64,000 nucleotides of DNA from Bradyrhizobium sp. WSM471 (GCF_000244915.1 NZ_CM001442.1:124001-188000); one strand, 5' to 3'; positions 49,237-58,695 are shown, counted from the stretch's first letter. The notes: a model not told the origin generated them from the sequence alone. Program-made: numbers and translations.

Positions 49237-49851
49237 CTAGGAATGCGCGAAAATGTCCTCTTCGGCCCAGCCCTGGAGATCGAGCAAAGCGCGGGTCGGC
49301 AGGAAATCGAAACAGGCTTTGGCCAGCGCCGTGCGGCCTTCCCGCACCAGCATGGCATCGAGCCGCTCGCGCAAGCCGTGCAGATGCAGCACGTCGGAGG
49401 CGGCGTAGGCGAGCTGCGGCTCGGTCAGGCTGTCGGAACCCCAATCGCTCGATTGCTGCTGCTTGGAGAGGTCGACATTGAGCACCTCGCGCACGAGGTC
49501 CTTGAGGCCATGGCGGTCGGTATAGGTGCGGATCAGGCGGGAGGCGATCTTGGTGCAGTAGATCGGCCCGGTCATGACACCAAACGTCTGGTACAGCACC
49601 GCGACGTCGAACCGCGCAAAGTGGAAGATTTTCGTGTTGGCGGGATTGGCCAAAAGGGCCTTCAGGTTCGGCGCGTCGGTGTGACCCTTCGGGATCTGCA
49701 CCACGTCTGCGCTGCCGTCGCCGGGCGAGAGCTGCACCACGCAGAGCCGGTCGCGATGCGGGTTCAAGCCCATGGTCTCGGTGTCGATCGCCACCGCGCC
49801 GGTGTAGCGGGACAGATCGGGCAGGTCGCCGCGGTGCAGGCGTACGGTCAT
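49237..49851 (-). CDS. rnd: Ribonuclease D, short form
   Basis: 3'-5' exoribonuclease of the DEDD superfamily, 204 residues, for tRNA end maturation. Metal ligands: AIDTETMGL (Asp, Glu), HFARFDVAVL (Asp) and YAASDVLHL (Tyr/Asp, DEDDy type). The C-terminal HRDC domains of E. coli RNase D (375 residues) are absent, as is usual in Rhizobiales short RNase D. ATG at 49851. Located upstream of lptC on the same strand. Confidence 0.92.
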   Translation of the reverse strand: MTVRLHRGDLPDLSRYTGAVAIDTETMGLNPHRDRLCVVQLSPGDGSADVVQIPKGHTDAPNLKALLANPANTKIFHFARFDVAVLYQTFGVMTGPIYCTKIASRLIRTYTDRHGLKDLVREVLNVDLSKQQQSSDWGSDSLTEPQLAYAASDVLHLHGLRERLDAMLVREGRTALAKACFDFLPTRALLDLQGWAEEDIFAHS

Positions 49852-50001
49852 GGCGTTTCAAACCTCAGTCGAATCGATGCGCCTAGCAGGCTAATCCCCG
49901 GGACAGACGCTGGCGAGGGCCGGCCGCGATGTATCCGCTGGCAGCCGCCGGCGCAAGCATCCGGCGCGGCTGGCCATACAGAGCCGCGGCGCTACTCGTC
50001 A

Positions 50002-50266
50002 TTACCGTTCGTCATTGTGTTTTGGTTCGCTAGCCAAACCGGATTGCGGCCTGACGTAAACGGTCTCGTAAGCGCCGGTGTATTGCTCGCGCCAGCCTCG
50101 CCGCTCCACCTTGCACGCGGACTCGCCGACGCAGGCCGGACCAGGCCGGGCTCTGACGTGTTCGATCCGCTCGAAGCCGGACTGGCGGTCCAGACGGACG
50201 GCAAGTGATCCTCACCGTCACCGCTGAGGCAGAGGCCGTGCGTGCCTTGACCGGTCCCGCCGTCAT
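50002..50266 (-). pseudogene. Possible frameshifted small gene remnant
   Basis: On the minus strand, 69 codons (50209 down to 50005) stay open to TAA at 50002-50004 and read like real protein: RLDRQSGFERIEHVR, then CVGESACKVERRGWREQYTG, then AYETVYVRPQSGLASEPKH. Third codon positions are mostly G/C. There is no usable start in that frame; a stop lies at 50212, while the neighbouring frame (MTAGPVKARTASASAVTV) is open from an ATG at 50266, so one frameshift near 50200 would join them. The family is not recognised. The rest of the 705-base gap 49852-50556 shows no gene. Confidence 0.4.
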
Positions 50267-50556
50267 TATTCGTCAGCGTAGCTCCTGTTCCACATTCAGG
50301 TGAACCAACGCTGGGCCTTCGATGACCAAAGTTGCATGTATCACCTATTGGTCGAAAATCTCGTGAGTCAGGTCAAGGCGCATTCAAAGGCATTGATTGG
50401 AGAGGGCGTAGCCGAAGCCGCATACCCCCTCGTTTTCCCTTCGCACTCGCCGTCCGGCCCTTTCGCCACAGCCGCCGGTCTACCGTCTCGCTGAGCTTCG
50501 TGCGCTCGCAGTGGTATTGTGTTCCCTATTTTCGATGCGCCGAACGGAGATCTCCA

Positions 50557-51042
50557 ATGAAGCTCAAACTTGCCGCCGCGATGCTCGCCGCAAGCCTCCC
50601 GCTCGCATCGATGGCTTTCGCCCAAGGCACCGCGCCAGCCGACCTTGCGGTGATCGATGGCTGCCTGAAGACCGCGGAGAAAACCGGCGGTTTCGGCGGC
50701 GCGTGCGTCGGGCTCGTCGCCGACCCCTGCATCAAGGCGGCAAAGGGCGCGAATGACGACGTCGCCAAATGGAAAGCCTGCGCGGCGCGCGAACTCGCCA
50801 TTTGGACGCAGAAAACCAGTGAGGCGCTAAAGAAGGTTCAGGCCGGCGGGTTCGCCGACGTGATCCAGGCGGTCAATGACTCGCAGAAAACTTTCGCCGC
50901 GTCGCGTGATCGCTTCTGCGCGGCCTTCGACAAAGTCGAGCCCGGCATGTACCCGGGCGACGCGAGCTACTGCCGCCTGCGCGAGACCGCGAACCGCTCG
51001 CTGAGCCTGATCAAGCTAGGCGCTGCGGTCAACGAGCACTGA
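50557..51042 (+). CDS. Secreted cysteine-containing protein (LprI-like)
   Basis: 161 residues with a Sec signal (MKLKLAAAMLAASLPLASMAFAQG). The mature part has cysteines in DGCLKTAEKTGGFGGACVGL, DPCIKAA and WKACAARELAIW and a late pair, a pattern like the LprI/DUF1311 lysozyme-inhibitor-type domain, but the match is weak. The ATG at 50557 has CGGAGA upstream. Periplasmic location is likely; function unknown. Confidence 0.7.
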   Translation: MKLKLAAAMLAASLPLASMAFAQGTAPADLAVIDGCLKTAEKTGGFGGACVGLVADPCIKAAKGANDDVAKWKACAARELAIWTQKTSEALKKVQAGGFADVIQAVNDSQKTFAASRDRFCAAFDKVEPGMYPGDASYCRLRETANRSLSLIKLGAAVNEH

Positions 51043-51211
51043 GATGCCTGAGCGACTGAAGCCAGCCGCCTCCAGATCGCCTGCGATCCGAGCCGCCCCG
51101 ACGAGCGATGTAGGCCATTCGGTACGCCATGAGCGCCGTGCCTCGGTTTTGTGTACCGGTCAGCAGCTCAAATTCCCTGCAAAAGCGGATTTCAATCGCT
51201 TGAGTAGGAGG

Positions 51212-51298
<87 letters not shown>

Positions 51299-51461
51299 AT
51301 GCCGGTTAGGCACGGAGGCGGTTACTACGGTTCGGTGACGCGGTTGTCAATTCATGCTTGAACCCCGTTTCGGGATGCGGATTGCGCATCGCAAACCGGC
51401 CCGATACAAGCCTGACGAGACGCACTCATCCCGCAGGATATGGACCCCAGGAATGGATCCC

Positions 51462-52427
51462 ATGGCATCGAATCTGGACACGCTCGTCACGGTTTTCGGC
51501 GGATCGGGGTTTTTGGGCCGGAATGTCGTCCGCGCGCTGTGCCGGCGCGACTACCGGGTCCGGGTCGCGGTGCGGCGGCCGGAGCTGGCCGGGTACCTCC
51601 AGCCCTCCGGCAAGGTCGGGCAGGTCCACACCGTGCAGGCGAACGTGCGCTATCCGGCCTCGATCGAGGCGGCGCTGCGTGATTCGCATGTGGTGATCAA
51701 TCTTGTCGGCATCCTCGCCGAGGGTGGCGCGCAGAGCTTCGATGCCGTTCAGGCCAGGGGCGCCGAGACCATCGCCAAGGCGGCCGCGGCCGCGGGGGCA
51801 CAGCTGATCCATGTCTCGGCGATCGGCGCCGACGCGGAATCGCCCTCGCGTTATGCCAGGGCCAAGGCGGCCGGCGAAGCGGCGATCATGGCCGCGGTGC
51901 CGTCGGCGACGATCTTCCGCCCCTCCGTGATGTTCGGCCCCGAGGACCAGTTCACCAATCGCTTCGCGGCGCTGGCGCGGATGTTACCAGTGCTGCCGCT
52001 GATCGGCGCCGACACCAGGATGCAGCCGGTCTATGTCGGCGACGTCGCCACCGCGGTCGCGGATGCCGTCGACGGCAAGGCCAAGGCGGGCGCAACCTAC
52101 GAGCTCGGCGGCCCGGAAGTGCTGACCATGCGCGAGATCATCGAGGCCATTCTCGAGATCGCCGATCGCAAGCCGATGCTGCTGCCGCTGCCGTTTGGTC
52201 TCGCCCGCTTCAAAGCCAACTTCCTGCAATTCGCGCCGGGCGCGCTGAAGTTGACGCCGGACCAGGTCACGCTGCTCGCGCGCGACAATGTCGTGTCGGA
52301 TGCGGCGAAGGCCGCTGGGCTAACACTGGAAGGCCTCGGAATCGCGCCCGACTCGCTTGAAGCGATCGCCCCGCAATATCTCTGGCGCTTCCGCGCCGCC
52401 GGGCAATTCCAGCGCAAGAGCGCGTAG
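51462..52427 (+). CDS. Complex I NDUFA9-like NAD(P)-binding protein
   Basis: Atypical short-chain dehydrogenase/epimerase-fold protein of 321 residues, similar to the alphaproteobacterial/mitochondrial NDUFA9 subunit. Rossmann motif VTVFGGSGFLGRNVVRALCR at the N-terminus; LVGILAEGGAQSFDAVQARGAETIAKAA, HVSAIGADAESPSRYARAKAAGE with a Tyr-x-x-x-Lys, and FRPSVMFGPEDQFTNRF follow. ATG 51462 is preferred because AGGA precedes it at a suitable distance; ATG 51453 is also in frame. Role in complex I is inferred from the family. Confidence 0.88.
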   Translation: MASNLDTLVTVFGGSGFLGRNVVRALCRRDYRVRVAVRRPELAGYLQPSGKVGQVHTVQANVRYPASIEAALRDSHVVINLVGILAEGGAQSFDAVQARGAETIAKAAAAAGAQLIHVSAIGADAESPSRYARAKAAGEAAIMAAVPSATIFRPSVMFGPEDQFTNRFAALARMLPVLPLIGADTRMQPVYVGDVATAVADAVDGKAKAGATYELGGPEVLTMREIIEAILEIADRKPMLLPLPFGLARFKANFLQFAPGALKLTPDQVTLLARDNVVSDAAKAAGLTLEGLGIAPDSLEAIAPQYLWRFRAAGQFQRKSA

Positions 52428-52436
52428 GTTTTTTTA

Positions 52437-52466
52437 CCTCTCCCCGCAAGAACGGGGCGAGGGAGT
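52437..52466. repeat. Partial family A palindrome
   Basis: Hairpin CTCTCCCCGC/CGGGGCGAGGGAG just after the preceding stop and a run of T residues. Looks like one arm of the family A repeat and may also stop transcription. Confidence 0.55.
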
Positions 52467-52527
52467 GACCGCAGCCGCGGCCTTAGTGCGAATTTCCGCT
52501 TCTTAGCGCGTCGACCTCTTCAGAAGT

Positions 52528-53334
52528 TTACCGCCCCAGCGCCAGCGCGATCAGGCCGAGCGTGCCGACGATCACGCGCCACCAGGCGAACACCACGAAG
52601 CCGTGGCGGGTGACGTATTCCAGGAACGTCTTTACCACGATGATCGCGGTGACGAACGACACCACGAAGCCGATCGCGACGATGCCCATGTGGTCCATCG
52701 TCATCTCGGAGCGGTTCTTGTAGAAATCGTAGGCGAACGCGCCGATCATGGTGGGGATGGCGAGGAAGAACGAGAACTCCGCCGCCGCGCGCTTGTCGGC
52801 CCCGAGCAGCATGGCGGAGACAATGGTTGCGCCGGAGCGCGACACGCCCGGGATCATTGCCAGACACTGCGCGATACCGATGTAAAGATACATCAGCAGC
52901 GGAAACCGGGTGGCGTCGTGCTCGCGCGCCTTGAGATCGAGCTTGTCGACCCAGAGCAGGATGGCGCCGCCGACGATCAGCGAGAAGCACACCACCCACG
53001 GATTGAACAGCATGCTCTTGATGTATTTGCCGGCGACAAGACCGACGACGACAGCAGGCAGGAACGCCACCAGCACGCCGATCACGAAGCGGCGTGCATA
53101 GGCGTCGCCCGTGAACATGCCGATCGCGACGTCCCACAATTTCTTGAAATACAACACGACGATTGCGAGGATCGCGCCGAGCTGGATCAGGACCGTAAAC
53201 GAATCCCAGAACGCGCCTTCGCCGAGATGGAAGAAGCGCTCCGCGAGCAGCAAATGGCCGGTCGAGGACACGGGAAGGAACTCGGTCACACCCTCGATGA
53301 TGCCGAGGATCACTGCCCGGATTGCATCTGACAT
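52528..53334 (-). CDS. uppP: Undecaprenyl-diphosphatase UppP
   Basis: Integral membrane phosphatase recycling the C55 lipid carrier for cell wall synthesis; 268 residues, seven to eight helices. EGVTEFLPVSSTGHLLL (residues 14-30) and PGVSRSGATIVSAMLLG hold the catalytic Glu and Arg/Ser motifs. ATG 53334 (MSDAIRAVILG) is used; the open frame to 53460 has no family sequence. Overexpression of BacA/UppP gives bacitracin tolerance. Divergent from the GST gene. Confidence 0.96.
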   Translation of the reverse strand: MSDAIRAVILGIIEGVTEFLPVSSTGHLLLAERFFHLGEGAFWDSFTVLIQLGAILAIVVLYFKKLWDVAIGMFTGDAYARRFVIGVLVAFLPAVVVGLVAGKYIKSMLFNPWVVCFSLIVGGAILLWVDKLDLKAREHDATRFPLLMYLYIGIAQCLAMIPGVSRSGATIVSAMLLGADKRAAAEFSFFLAIPTMIGAFAYDFYKNRSEMTMDHMGIVAIGFVVSFVTAIIVVKTFLEYVTRHGFVVFAWWRVIVGTLGLIALALGR

Positions 53335-53504
53335 ATTTACGGTCCATTTCGGCGGGAAAAGCGGGGCTCTTCTCGCCCATCCGCTCCCTTGCTGCAATCG
53401 CAAAATGCGGCGTCGCGCCCTTGCTTCGCGGTTTTGAATGACTAGTGTGGCGCCGCACAAAACATTGATGGATTCTTAAGCACCATCACATAGTCAAAGG
53501 CTTC

Positions 53505-54197
53505 ATGTTTACGCTGTTTCATCATCCGTTCTGCCCGCACTCGCGGTTCATCCGCCTGATCGCGGGAGAATACGGGCTTGAGCTGAAGCTGATCGAAGAG
53601 CGCAGCTGGGAGCGGCGCGAAGCGTTTCTGCTGCTCAATGCGGCGGGCACGACGCCCGTCCTGGTGGACGACGAGCAGCCGCCGATCCCGGGCGCGGCGA
53701 TCGTCGCCGAATATGTCGACGAGGCCTATGGCTCCGAGATGGGACTGAAGCGCCTCATGCCGGACACGATCGGCGAGCGCGTCGAGGTCCGCCGGCTGAT
53801 GGCCTGGTTCAACGAAAAGTTCTTCGAGGAAGTCTCCCACCCGCTCGTCACCGAGCGCATCTACAAGCGCTTCATGAGCGAAGACAACGGCGGCGGCCCG
53901 CCCTCGGCCGACGTGATGCGCGCCGCCAAGGCAAATGTGCGCTATCATCTGGCCTATATCGGCTGGCTGGCGCAGACGCGTAATTTCCTCGCCGGCGACC
54001 GGCTCAGCTACGCGGATCTCGCCGCCGCGGCGCACCTCTCGGCGATCGACTATCTGGGCGACGTGCCATGGAGCGAGGACGACGCGGCAAAGGCCTGGTA
54101 CGCGCGGGTGAAATCCCGCCCGTCGTTCCGTCCGCTCCTGAGCGAATGGCTGGCCGGCGTGCCGGCGTCACGGACCTACGTGGACCTCGACTTCTGA
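53505..54197 (+). CDS. Glutathione S-transferase family protein
   Basis: 230 residues, thioredoxin-like N-domain and helical C-domain. [17 protein letters not shown] has a cysteine at the catalytic position (CPHS), suggesting an omega/beta-like, redox-active [26 protein letters not shown] is the glutathione-binding loop with conserved cis-Pro and Ser/Ala. [24 protein letters not shown] is the C-domain N-capping box. The end overlaps the proposed queG start, so the two are probably an operon. Confidence 0.9.
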   Translation: MFTLFHHPFCPHSRFIRLIAGEYGLELKLIEERSWERREAFLLLNAAGTTPVLVDDEQPPIPGAAIVAEYVDEAYGSEMGLKRLMPDTIGERVEVRRLMAWFNEKFFEEVSHPLVTERIYKRFMSEDNGGGPPSADVMRAAKANVRYHLAYIGWLAQTRNFLAGDRLSYADLAAAAHLSAIDYLGDVPWSEDDAAKAWYARVKSRPSFRPLLSEWLAGVPASRTYVDLDF

Positions 54198-55336
54198 ACT
54201 CCGATCCGACCGAACTGAAGACGGCGCTCGCAAACGAGGCACGCGCGCTCGGTTTCGACTGCATCGGCATCACGGAGCCCGGCACGATCGAAAGCGCCGG
54301 ACAACATTTTCTCGAATTCATCGCGTCCGGCGGCCATGGCGACATGGACTGGCTCGCCGCGCAGCCGGAGCGCCGGGTCGATCCACGCGGGCTGTGGCAG
54401 GACGTGCGCAGCGTCATCATGCTCGGCGTCAATTACGGCCCCGACCAGGATCCGCTCGCGATCCTGCAACAGCGCACGCGCGCGGCGATCTCGGTCTATG
54501 CGCAAGGCGACGACTATCACGACCTGATCAAGAAGCGCCTGAAGATGCTGGCGCGATGGCTGGTCGCGACCGCAACTTGTGAGGTGAAGCCTTGCGAAGT
54601 GAAAGTGTTCGTCGACACCGCGGCCGTGATGGAGAAACCGCTGGCGCAAGCCGCGCATCTGGGCTGGCAGGGCAAGCACACCAATCTGGTCTCGCGCGAA
54701 TTCGGCTCATGGCTGTTTCTCGGCGCGATCTACACCACGCTGGAGCTGCCGCGCGACGATTCCGAGATCGATCATTGCGGCTCGTGCCGGGCGTGTCTCG
54801 ACATCTGCCCGACCGCGGCGTTCCCCGCTCCCTACAGGCTCGATGCGCGGCGCTGCATCTCGTATCTCACCATCGAGAACAAGGGACCTATCCCGCGCGA
54901 ATTTCGCAAAAGCATCGGCAACCGCATCTATGGCTGCGACGATTGCCTCGCCGCCTGTCCCTGGAACAAGTTCGCGCAGGAGGGCCGTGAGGCCAAGCTC
55001 GCCGCACGTGACGCTTTGCGCGCGCCAGGTCTCGCCGAGCTCGCGCGGCTCGGCGACGCTGCGTTTCGTGCGCTGTTCACGAAGTCCCCGGTGAAACGCA
55101 TCGGCCGCGACCGCTTTTTGCGCAACGTGCTGATCGCGATCGGCAACTCCGGCGATGCGGCACTGGCGGACGAGGCGCGGCGATTGCTGGAGGATGAGAG
55201 CGCGCTGGTGCGCGGGGCTGCGGTGTGGGCGCTGGCGCAGTTGATGCCTGATGAAGAGTTCGCGGCGTTGAGGACCGAGGCGATTGCTGGCGAGAGCGAC
55301 GAAAGCGTGCGTGAGGAATGGCGCGCCGCCTCCTAA
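54146..55336 (+). CDS. queG: Epoxyqueuosine reductase QueG
   Basis: Cobalamin- and Fe-S-dependent enzyme making queuosine at tRNA wobble position 34; 396 residues. Fe-S ligands: [16 protein letters not shown] and [54 protein letters not shown] is a conserved substrate/cobalamin segment; a HEAT-like tail ends the protein (about 330-390). Start uncertain: ATG 54146 lies inside the GST gene, and homology begins about residue 17 ([19 protein letters not shown]), where no ATG/GTG/TTG is present. Confidence 0.93.
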   Translation: MAGRRAGVTDLRGPRLLNSDPTELKTALANEARALGFDCIGITEPGTIESAGQHFLEFIASGGHGDMDWLAAQPERRVDPRGLWQDVRSVIMLGVNYGPDQDPLAILQQRTRAAISVYAQGDDYHDLIKKRLKMLARWLVATATCEVKPCEVKVFVDTAAVMEKPLAQAAHLGWQGKHTNLVSREFGSWLFLGAIYTTLELPRDDSEIDHCGSCRACLDICPTAAFPAPYRLDARRCISYLTIENKGPIPREFRKSIGNRIYGCDDCLAACPWNKFAQEGREAKLAARDALRAPGLAELARLGDAAFRALFTKSPVKRIGRDRFLRNVLIAIGNSGDAALADEARRLLEDESALVRGAAVWALAQLMPDEEFAALRTEAIAGESDESVREEWRAAS

Positions 55337-55345
55337 TCCTCCGCT

Positions 55346-55450
55346 GTCATGCTCCGCGAAAGCGGGGCATCCAGTACGCCGCGGCCTCTCGATTGAACCA
55401 CAGCCGTCTCGGAGTACTGGATCGCCCGGTCAAGCCGGGCGATGACACCG
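55346..55450. repeat. Dispersed palindromic repeat, family D
   Basis: Bases GTCAT...GCGGGGCATCCAGTAC pair with GTACTGGAT and CGGGCGATGAC, about 105 bp, between queG and the thioesterase. The CCCGGTCAAGCCGGGCGATG core is like a repeat I recall from Bradyrhizobium. A second short palindrome (AGAGCGCTTCGCGCTCCTC) follows at 55460-55478. Confidence 0.7.
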
Positions 55451-55535
55451 TTGTTGTGATGAGAGCGCTTCGCGCTCCTCACCATGAGGGTCGGGGACCT
55501 TGATTTCCCCACACGTTCCTTCAAGCTCGCCCGTC

Positions 55536-56333
55536 ATGACAAACATGCCTTTCTTCACCCGCGACGGCGACACATTCCACCCGACGGAAGTCGCCAACGG
55601 CCCCTGGGATCCGAAATCACTGCACGGACGCGTCATCGTCGGCCTGCTCGGCTTCGCCATCGAGGAACGCCATTCCGGTCCTGAATTCGTGCCGGCGCGG
55701 CTGACCGTCGATATGTTTCGGCTGCCGACCATCGACAAGCCGATCGAGGTGACGACACGGCTGGTGCGCGACGGGATGCGCATCCGCGTCGTGGAAGCAG
55801 AGTTCTTGTCCGGCGGCGTCGGCATGGCGCGCGCCTCGTGCCAGCTGTTGCGGCGAACGCAAAATCCAGACGGCAATGTCTGGTCGCCGCCGAACTGGGA
55901 CGTGCCGAAGCCGGCCGACATTCCCAAGCCCACCGATCCCAGGCTCGGCATGAACGGCAAATGGACCACGCGACCGATCGTCGGCCATATGGGCTCGCTC
56001 GGGCCACGAAAACTCTGGATGAGCGAGCTGCGCGAGCTGGTCGCGGGCGTGCCGATGACGCCGTTCGTCCATGTCGCCACCGGCGCCGACTTCGCCAGTC
56101 CGTTCGCGAACGCCGGCGACAAGGGGCTCGGCTACATCAACAGCGACGTCACGATCTATCTGCACCGCCTGCCGGTGACGAACTGGATCGGCTTCGAGGT
56201 GGTGAACCACCATGCCACCGACGGTGTCGCGATCGGCGAATGCTGGCTCTATGACGAGCAGGGCCCGATCGGCACCGCCACGGTCGCGGCGCTGGCGCAG
56301 CGCAAGCCGATGGTAAATCCGTCGAAGCGGTAA
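55536..56333 (+). CDS. Thioesterase-like (hot-dog) acyl-CoA protein
   Basis: 265 residues with a double hot-dog architecture typical of TesB-like thioesterases/DUF4442-like proteins: N-half HGRVIVGLLGFAIEERHSGPEFVPARLTVDMFRLP, C-half TPFVHVATGADFASPF, then DVTIYLHRLPVTNWIGFEVVNHHATDGVAIGECWLYDEQGPIGTATVAAL. Predicted to hydrolyse or bind acyl-CoA esters. Substrate unknown. ATG 55536 (MTNMPFFTRDG) chosen over TTG 55500 in the repeat. Confidence 0.82.
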   Translation: MTNMPFFTRDGDTFHPTEVANGPWDPKSLHGRVIVGLLGFAIEERHSGPEFVPARLTVDMFRLPTIDKPIEVTTRLVRDGMRIRVVEAEFLSGGVGMARASCQLLRRTQNPDGNVWSPPNWDVPKPADIPKPTDPRLGMNGKWTTRPIVGHMGSLGPRKLWMSELRELVAGVPMTPFVHVATGADFASPFANAGDKGLGYINSDVTIYLHRLPVTNWIGFEVVNHHATDGVAIGECWLYDEQGPIGTATVAALAQRKPMVNPSKR

Positions 56334-56349
56334 GGACGCCGAACGACGG

Positions 56350-56814
56350 CTAACCCAAGTGTCGTTTCATTTCCGGCCGCGCCTTGAGCTCCGCGCCCTG
56401 CCTGGCGACGATCTTCGCAATCCGTTCCGGCGCAAACTTCAAATCGACGAACGCCGGCGCGGTGTTGGCGACCTCGTGATAGCTGACGATCCTGCCGTCG
56501 CGAAGCGTCATGATCGCCACGCCCTCGAACATCGCCCGCGCGCCATCCGCCTCCGGCAAGGTCGAGCGATAGCTGAACGTGTAGCGCGCATAGAGCGTGG
56601 TGCCGTTCGACACCGGGTCGTGCATGTCCCAGCGGAAGTCGGTCGCCGTGCGATAGAACCAATCGTCGATCATCGCGGCGATCTTCTCGCGGCCGGCGAA
56701 GGCGCCATAGAACACGTCGTGATAGACGCCGTCCTCGGTGAAGAGATCCGCGAAGGCTTTTCCGTTGCGTTGTTCGACGGCGTCGCAGAAGGCACGCAGC
56801 ATGGCGGCGGTCAT
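56350..56814 (-). CDS. SnoaL/NTF2-like protein
   Basis: 154 residues with the cone-shaped NTF2-like fold: LRAFCDAVEQRNGKAFADLFTEDGVYHDVFYGAFAGREKIAAMIDDWF and FEGVAIMTLRDGRIVSYHEVANTAPAF. Such proteins are small-molecule enzymes or binding domains; no specific activity can be told. GGAGGAAAT precedes the ATG. Same strand as the following hydrolase but separated by a family A repeat. Confidence 0.82.
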   Translation of the reverse strand: MTAAMLRAFCDAVEQRNGKAFADLFTEDGVYHDVFYGAFAGREKIAAMIDDWFYRTATDFRWDMHDPVSNGTTLYARYTFSYRSTLPEADGARAMFEGVAIMTLRDGRIVSYHEVANTAPAFVDLKFAPERIAKIVARQGAELKARPEMKRHLG

Positions 56815-56838
56815 ATTTCCTCCAGTGCTTTTTATTGT

Positions 56839-56970
56839 GCCCTCGCCCCTTGCGGGAGAGGGCAGCTCCGCTCTTTGACACGCATTCACTTGGGTGAGGG
56901 GTCTGTCTCCGCGGAAAGAACCCCTCATTCGGCGCTGCGCGCCACCTTCCCCCACAAGGGGGGAAGGAAG
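56839..56970. repeat. Dispersed palindromic repeat, family A (divergent copy 3)
   Basis: 132 bp with GCCCTCGCCCCTTGCGGGAGAGGGC and CCTTCCCCCAC/GGGGGGAAGG arms and the GTCTGTCTCCGCGG centre. Layout follows the family A copies at 4645 and 34684, with more differences. Confidence 0.65.
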
Positions 56971-56978
56971 ACAGCACT

Positions 56979-57815
56979 TCACCCGATCTCGGCCACGGCG
57001 GCAAGAATGCGGGCGATGTCCTGCGGGCGCGAGAGGCGGTGATCGCCGTCCTGGATCATGGTCAGCACGACGTCGTCGGCCGGCAGGCGATGGGTCAGCG
57101 TGAACGCATGCTGCCAGGGCACGTCAGGATCCTGCGCACCTTGCAGGATGCGGACGGGACAGCCGAGATCGATGGCGCTGCCGAGCACGAGATGGTTGCG
57201 CCCCTCCTCGATCAGATTCCGCGTGATCGGATAGGGCGAGCCGTCGCCATAATCCGACGGTCTCAGCCAAACGCCTTTGGTCTCGATCTCCTTCTTCACC
57301 GCGGCCGGAAAATTCTTCCACATCAGCTCCTCGGTGAAATCGGGCGCCGGCGCGATCAGCACCAGGCCCGCCAGCGAGGCTTTGGCTTGCTGTTTCTCTT
57401 GCCGCTTTTTGATCTCGAGCGCGAGCAGCAGCGCCATCCAGCCGCCCATGGACGAGCCGATCAGGATTTGCGGGCCGTCGCAGAACCGCTCGAACACCCC
57501 GACGCTTTCCTCGAGCCAGCGCCCGATGGTTCCGTCGACGAAATCGCCGCCGGATTCGCCGTGGCCGGAATAATCGAACCTGACCACGGCGCGGCCGTGA
57601 TCCCTGGCCCATTCGTCCAGCGCGACGGCCTTGCTGCCCTGCATGTCCGATTTGAACCCGCCGAGCCAGACCAGCCCCGGTCCTTGAGCAGATTCTTGAC
57701 CAGATTCTTGATCAGATTTTTGGGCCGCGCGGCGGCGCACGGCGATCCGGCGCGCGGACGGGCCCTCGCCCACATCGATGAAGTCGAGCACGGCATCGGG
57801 AATTGGGTGATTCAT
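56979..57815 (-). CDS. Alpha/beta hydrolase
   Basis: 278-residue serine hydrolase. LVWLGGFKSDMQGSKAVALDEWA, RFDYSGHGESGGDF (oxyanion region) and the nucleophile elbow ILIGSSMGGWMALLL are typical; the acid Asp lies near LQGAQDPDVPW and the His in IQDGDHRLSRP. Residues about 33-45 (KSDQESGQESAQG) are encoded by 12-base tandem repeats. Substrate unknown. Confidence 0.87.
   Translation of the reverse strand: MNHPIPDAVLDFIDVGEGPSARRIAVRRRAAQKSDQESGQESAQGPGLVWLGGFKSDMQGSKAVALDEWARDHGRAVVRFDYSGHGESGGDFVDGTIGRWLEESVGVFERFCDGPQILIGSSMGGWMALLLALEIKKRQEKQQAKASLAGLVLIAPAPDFTEELMWKNFPAAVKKEIETKGVWLRPSDYGDGSPYPITRNLIEEGRNHLVLGSAIDLGCPVRILQGAQDPDVPWQHAFTLTHRLPADDVVLTMIQDGDHRLSRPQDIARILAAVAEIG
57683..57718 (-). 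repeat. Three in-frame 12-bp tandem repeats inside the hydrolase
   Basis: Units CTTGAGCAGATT, CTTGACCAGATT and CTTGATCAGATT run end to end (plus-strand spelling), encoding Asp/Ser-Gln/Glu-Ser/Gly repeats near the hydrolase N-terminus. In frame, so length changes would be tolerated. Confidence 0.85.
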
Positions 57816-58064
57816 GGAACGTTTACTCTGGCTGTGCGGTTTAAGCTGTCCGGACGTGCTCCGCAGCGCAGCCGAACGTCGGCATTTGCCCTTTGGGACG
57901 CTTGCGGAACAGAAGCAAGGTGTCTATGTCGGTCTGCGTGCCCCGCCGTGGCCAAAATGCCTCGCATTTGAGGCTTTTTCGACCGCCGCACGAGCGATTG
58001 CTTGCCGGCAACCGTATCTTCCTGCAAAATAGCCGCCTCTTTTCATAACTTTGGAGAACCACCC

Positions 58065-58604
58065 ATTCGCCGTCCCAATAAAGCCCCGCCCACTGCCGCC
58101 AAAGACGGGCCGCGCATCAATGACGACATTCGCAATGCGCAGATCCAGTTGATCGATCAGACCGGTGACAACAAGGGCACCATCGAGACCGTCGCGGCTA
58201 TCCGCCTGGCCCAGGAAGCCGGCATGGATCTGGTCGAGATCTCGCCGAACGTCAGCCCTCCCGTCTGCAAGATCATGGACTACGGGAAGTATAAGTATTC
58301 CGCGCAGAAGAAAGCCGCCGAAGCCCGCAAGCGGCAGAAGATCGTCGAGATCAAGGAGATCAAGCTCCGCCCGATGATCGACGACCACGATTACGAAGTG
58401 AAGATGCGCGCCATGCAGCGGTTCTTCGAAGAGGGCGACAAGGTCAAGATCACCCTGCGCTATCGCGGCCGCGAAATGGCGCACCAGGAGATCGGCACCA
58501 AGCTGCTCGACAAGATCAAGACCGACGTCGCCGAGCTCGCCAAGGTCGAGCAGGACGCGCGGTTCGAGGGCCGTCAGGTCGTCATGGTGCTGGCGCCGCG
58601 CTGA
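58065..58604 (+). CDS. infC: Translation initiation factor IF-3 with AUU start
   Basis: IF-3 proofreads the initiator tRNA and start codon on the 30S subunit. Product 179 residues: [61 protein letters not shown] in the N-domain and [44 protein letters not shown] in the C-domain. The only start supported by a ribosome-binding site is ATT at 58065 (GGAG at 58053-58056, eight bases upstream), the rare start IF-3 genes use for autoregulation in E. coli. An in-frame TTG at 58002 lacks such support. Confidence 0.94.
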   Translation: MRRPNKAPPTAAKDGPRINDDIRNAQIQLIDQTGDNKGTIETVAAIRLAQEAGMDLVEISPNVSPPVCKIMDYGKYKYSAQKKAAEARKRQKIVEIKEIKLRPMIDDHDYEVKMRAMQRFFEEGDKVKITLRYRGREMAHQEIGTKLLDKIKTDVAELAKVEQDARFEGRQVVMVLAPR

Positions 58605-58630
58605 CGCCGATACTTTGAACGAGCGAATTC

Positions 58631-58668
58631 AACGGCCCGTCCGGATGTCCGGCGGGCCGTTTTGTTTT
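58631..58668. terminator. Terminator after infC
   Basis: Stem CGGCCCG/CGGGCCG enclosing CCGGA/TCCGG, then TTTTGTTTTC on the plus strand; A residues also flank the other side, so it may serve the convergent minus gene. Confidence 0.88.
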
Positions 58669-58695
58669 CTTGGGCACCCGTCCTGTTGGCGATAG

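Noticed and set aside
49243..50208. Plus-strand frame of 321 codons covering rnd
   Set aside because: Opposite strand of RNase D, whose four metal-ligand motifs are intact.
54068..54145. Longer N-terminus of QueG
   Set aside because: It would lie entirely in the GST gene and begin far from the conserved region; ATG 54146 is already a compromise.
58002..58064. Upstream TTG start of infC
   Set aside because: No ribosome site; IF-3 homology starts at the ATT codon that has GGAG at the right distance.
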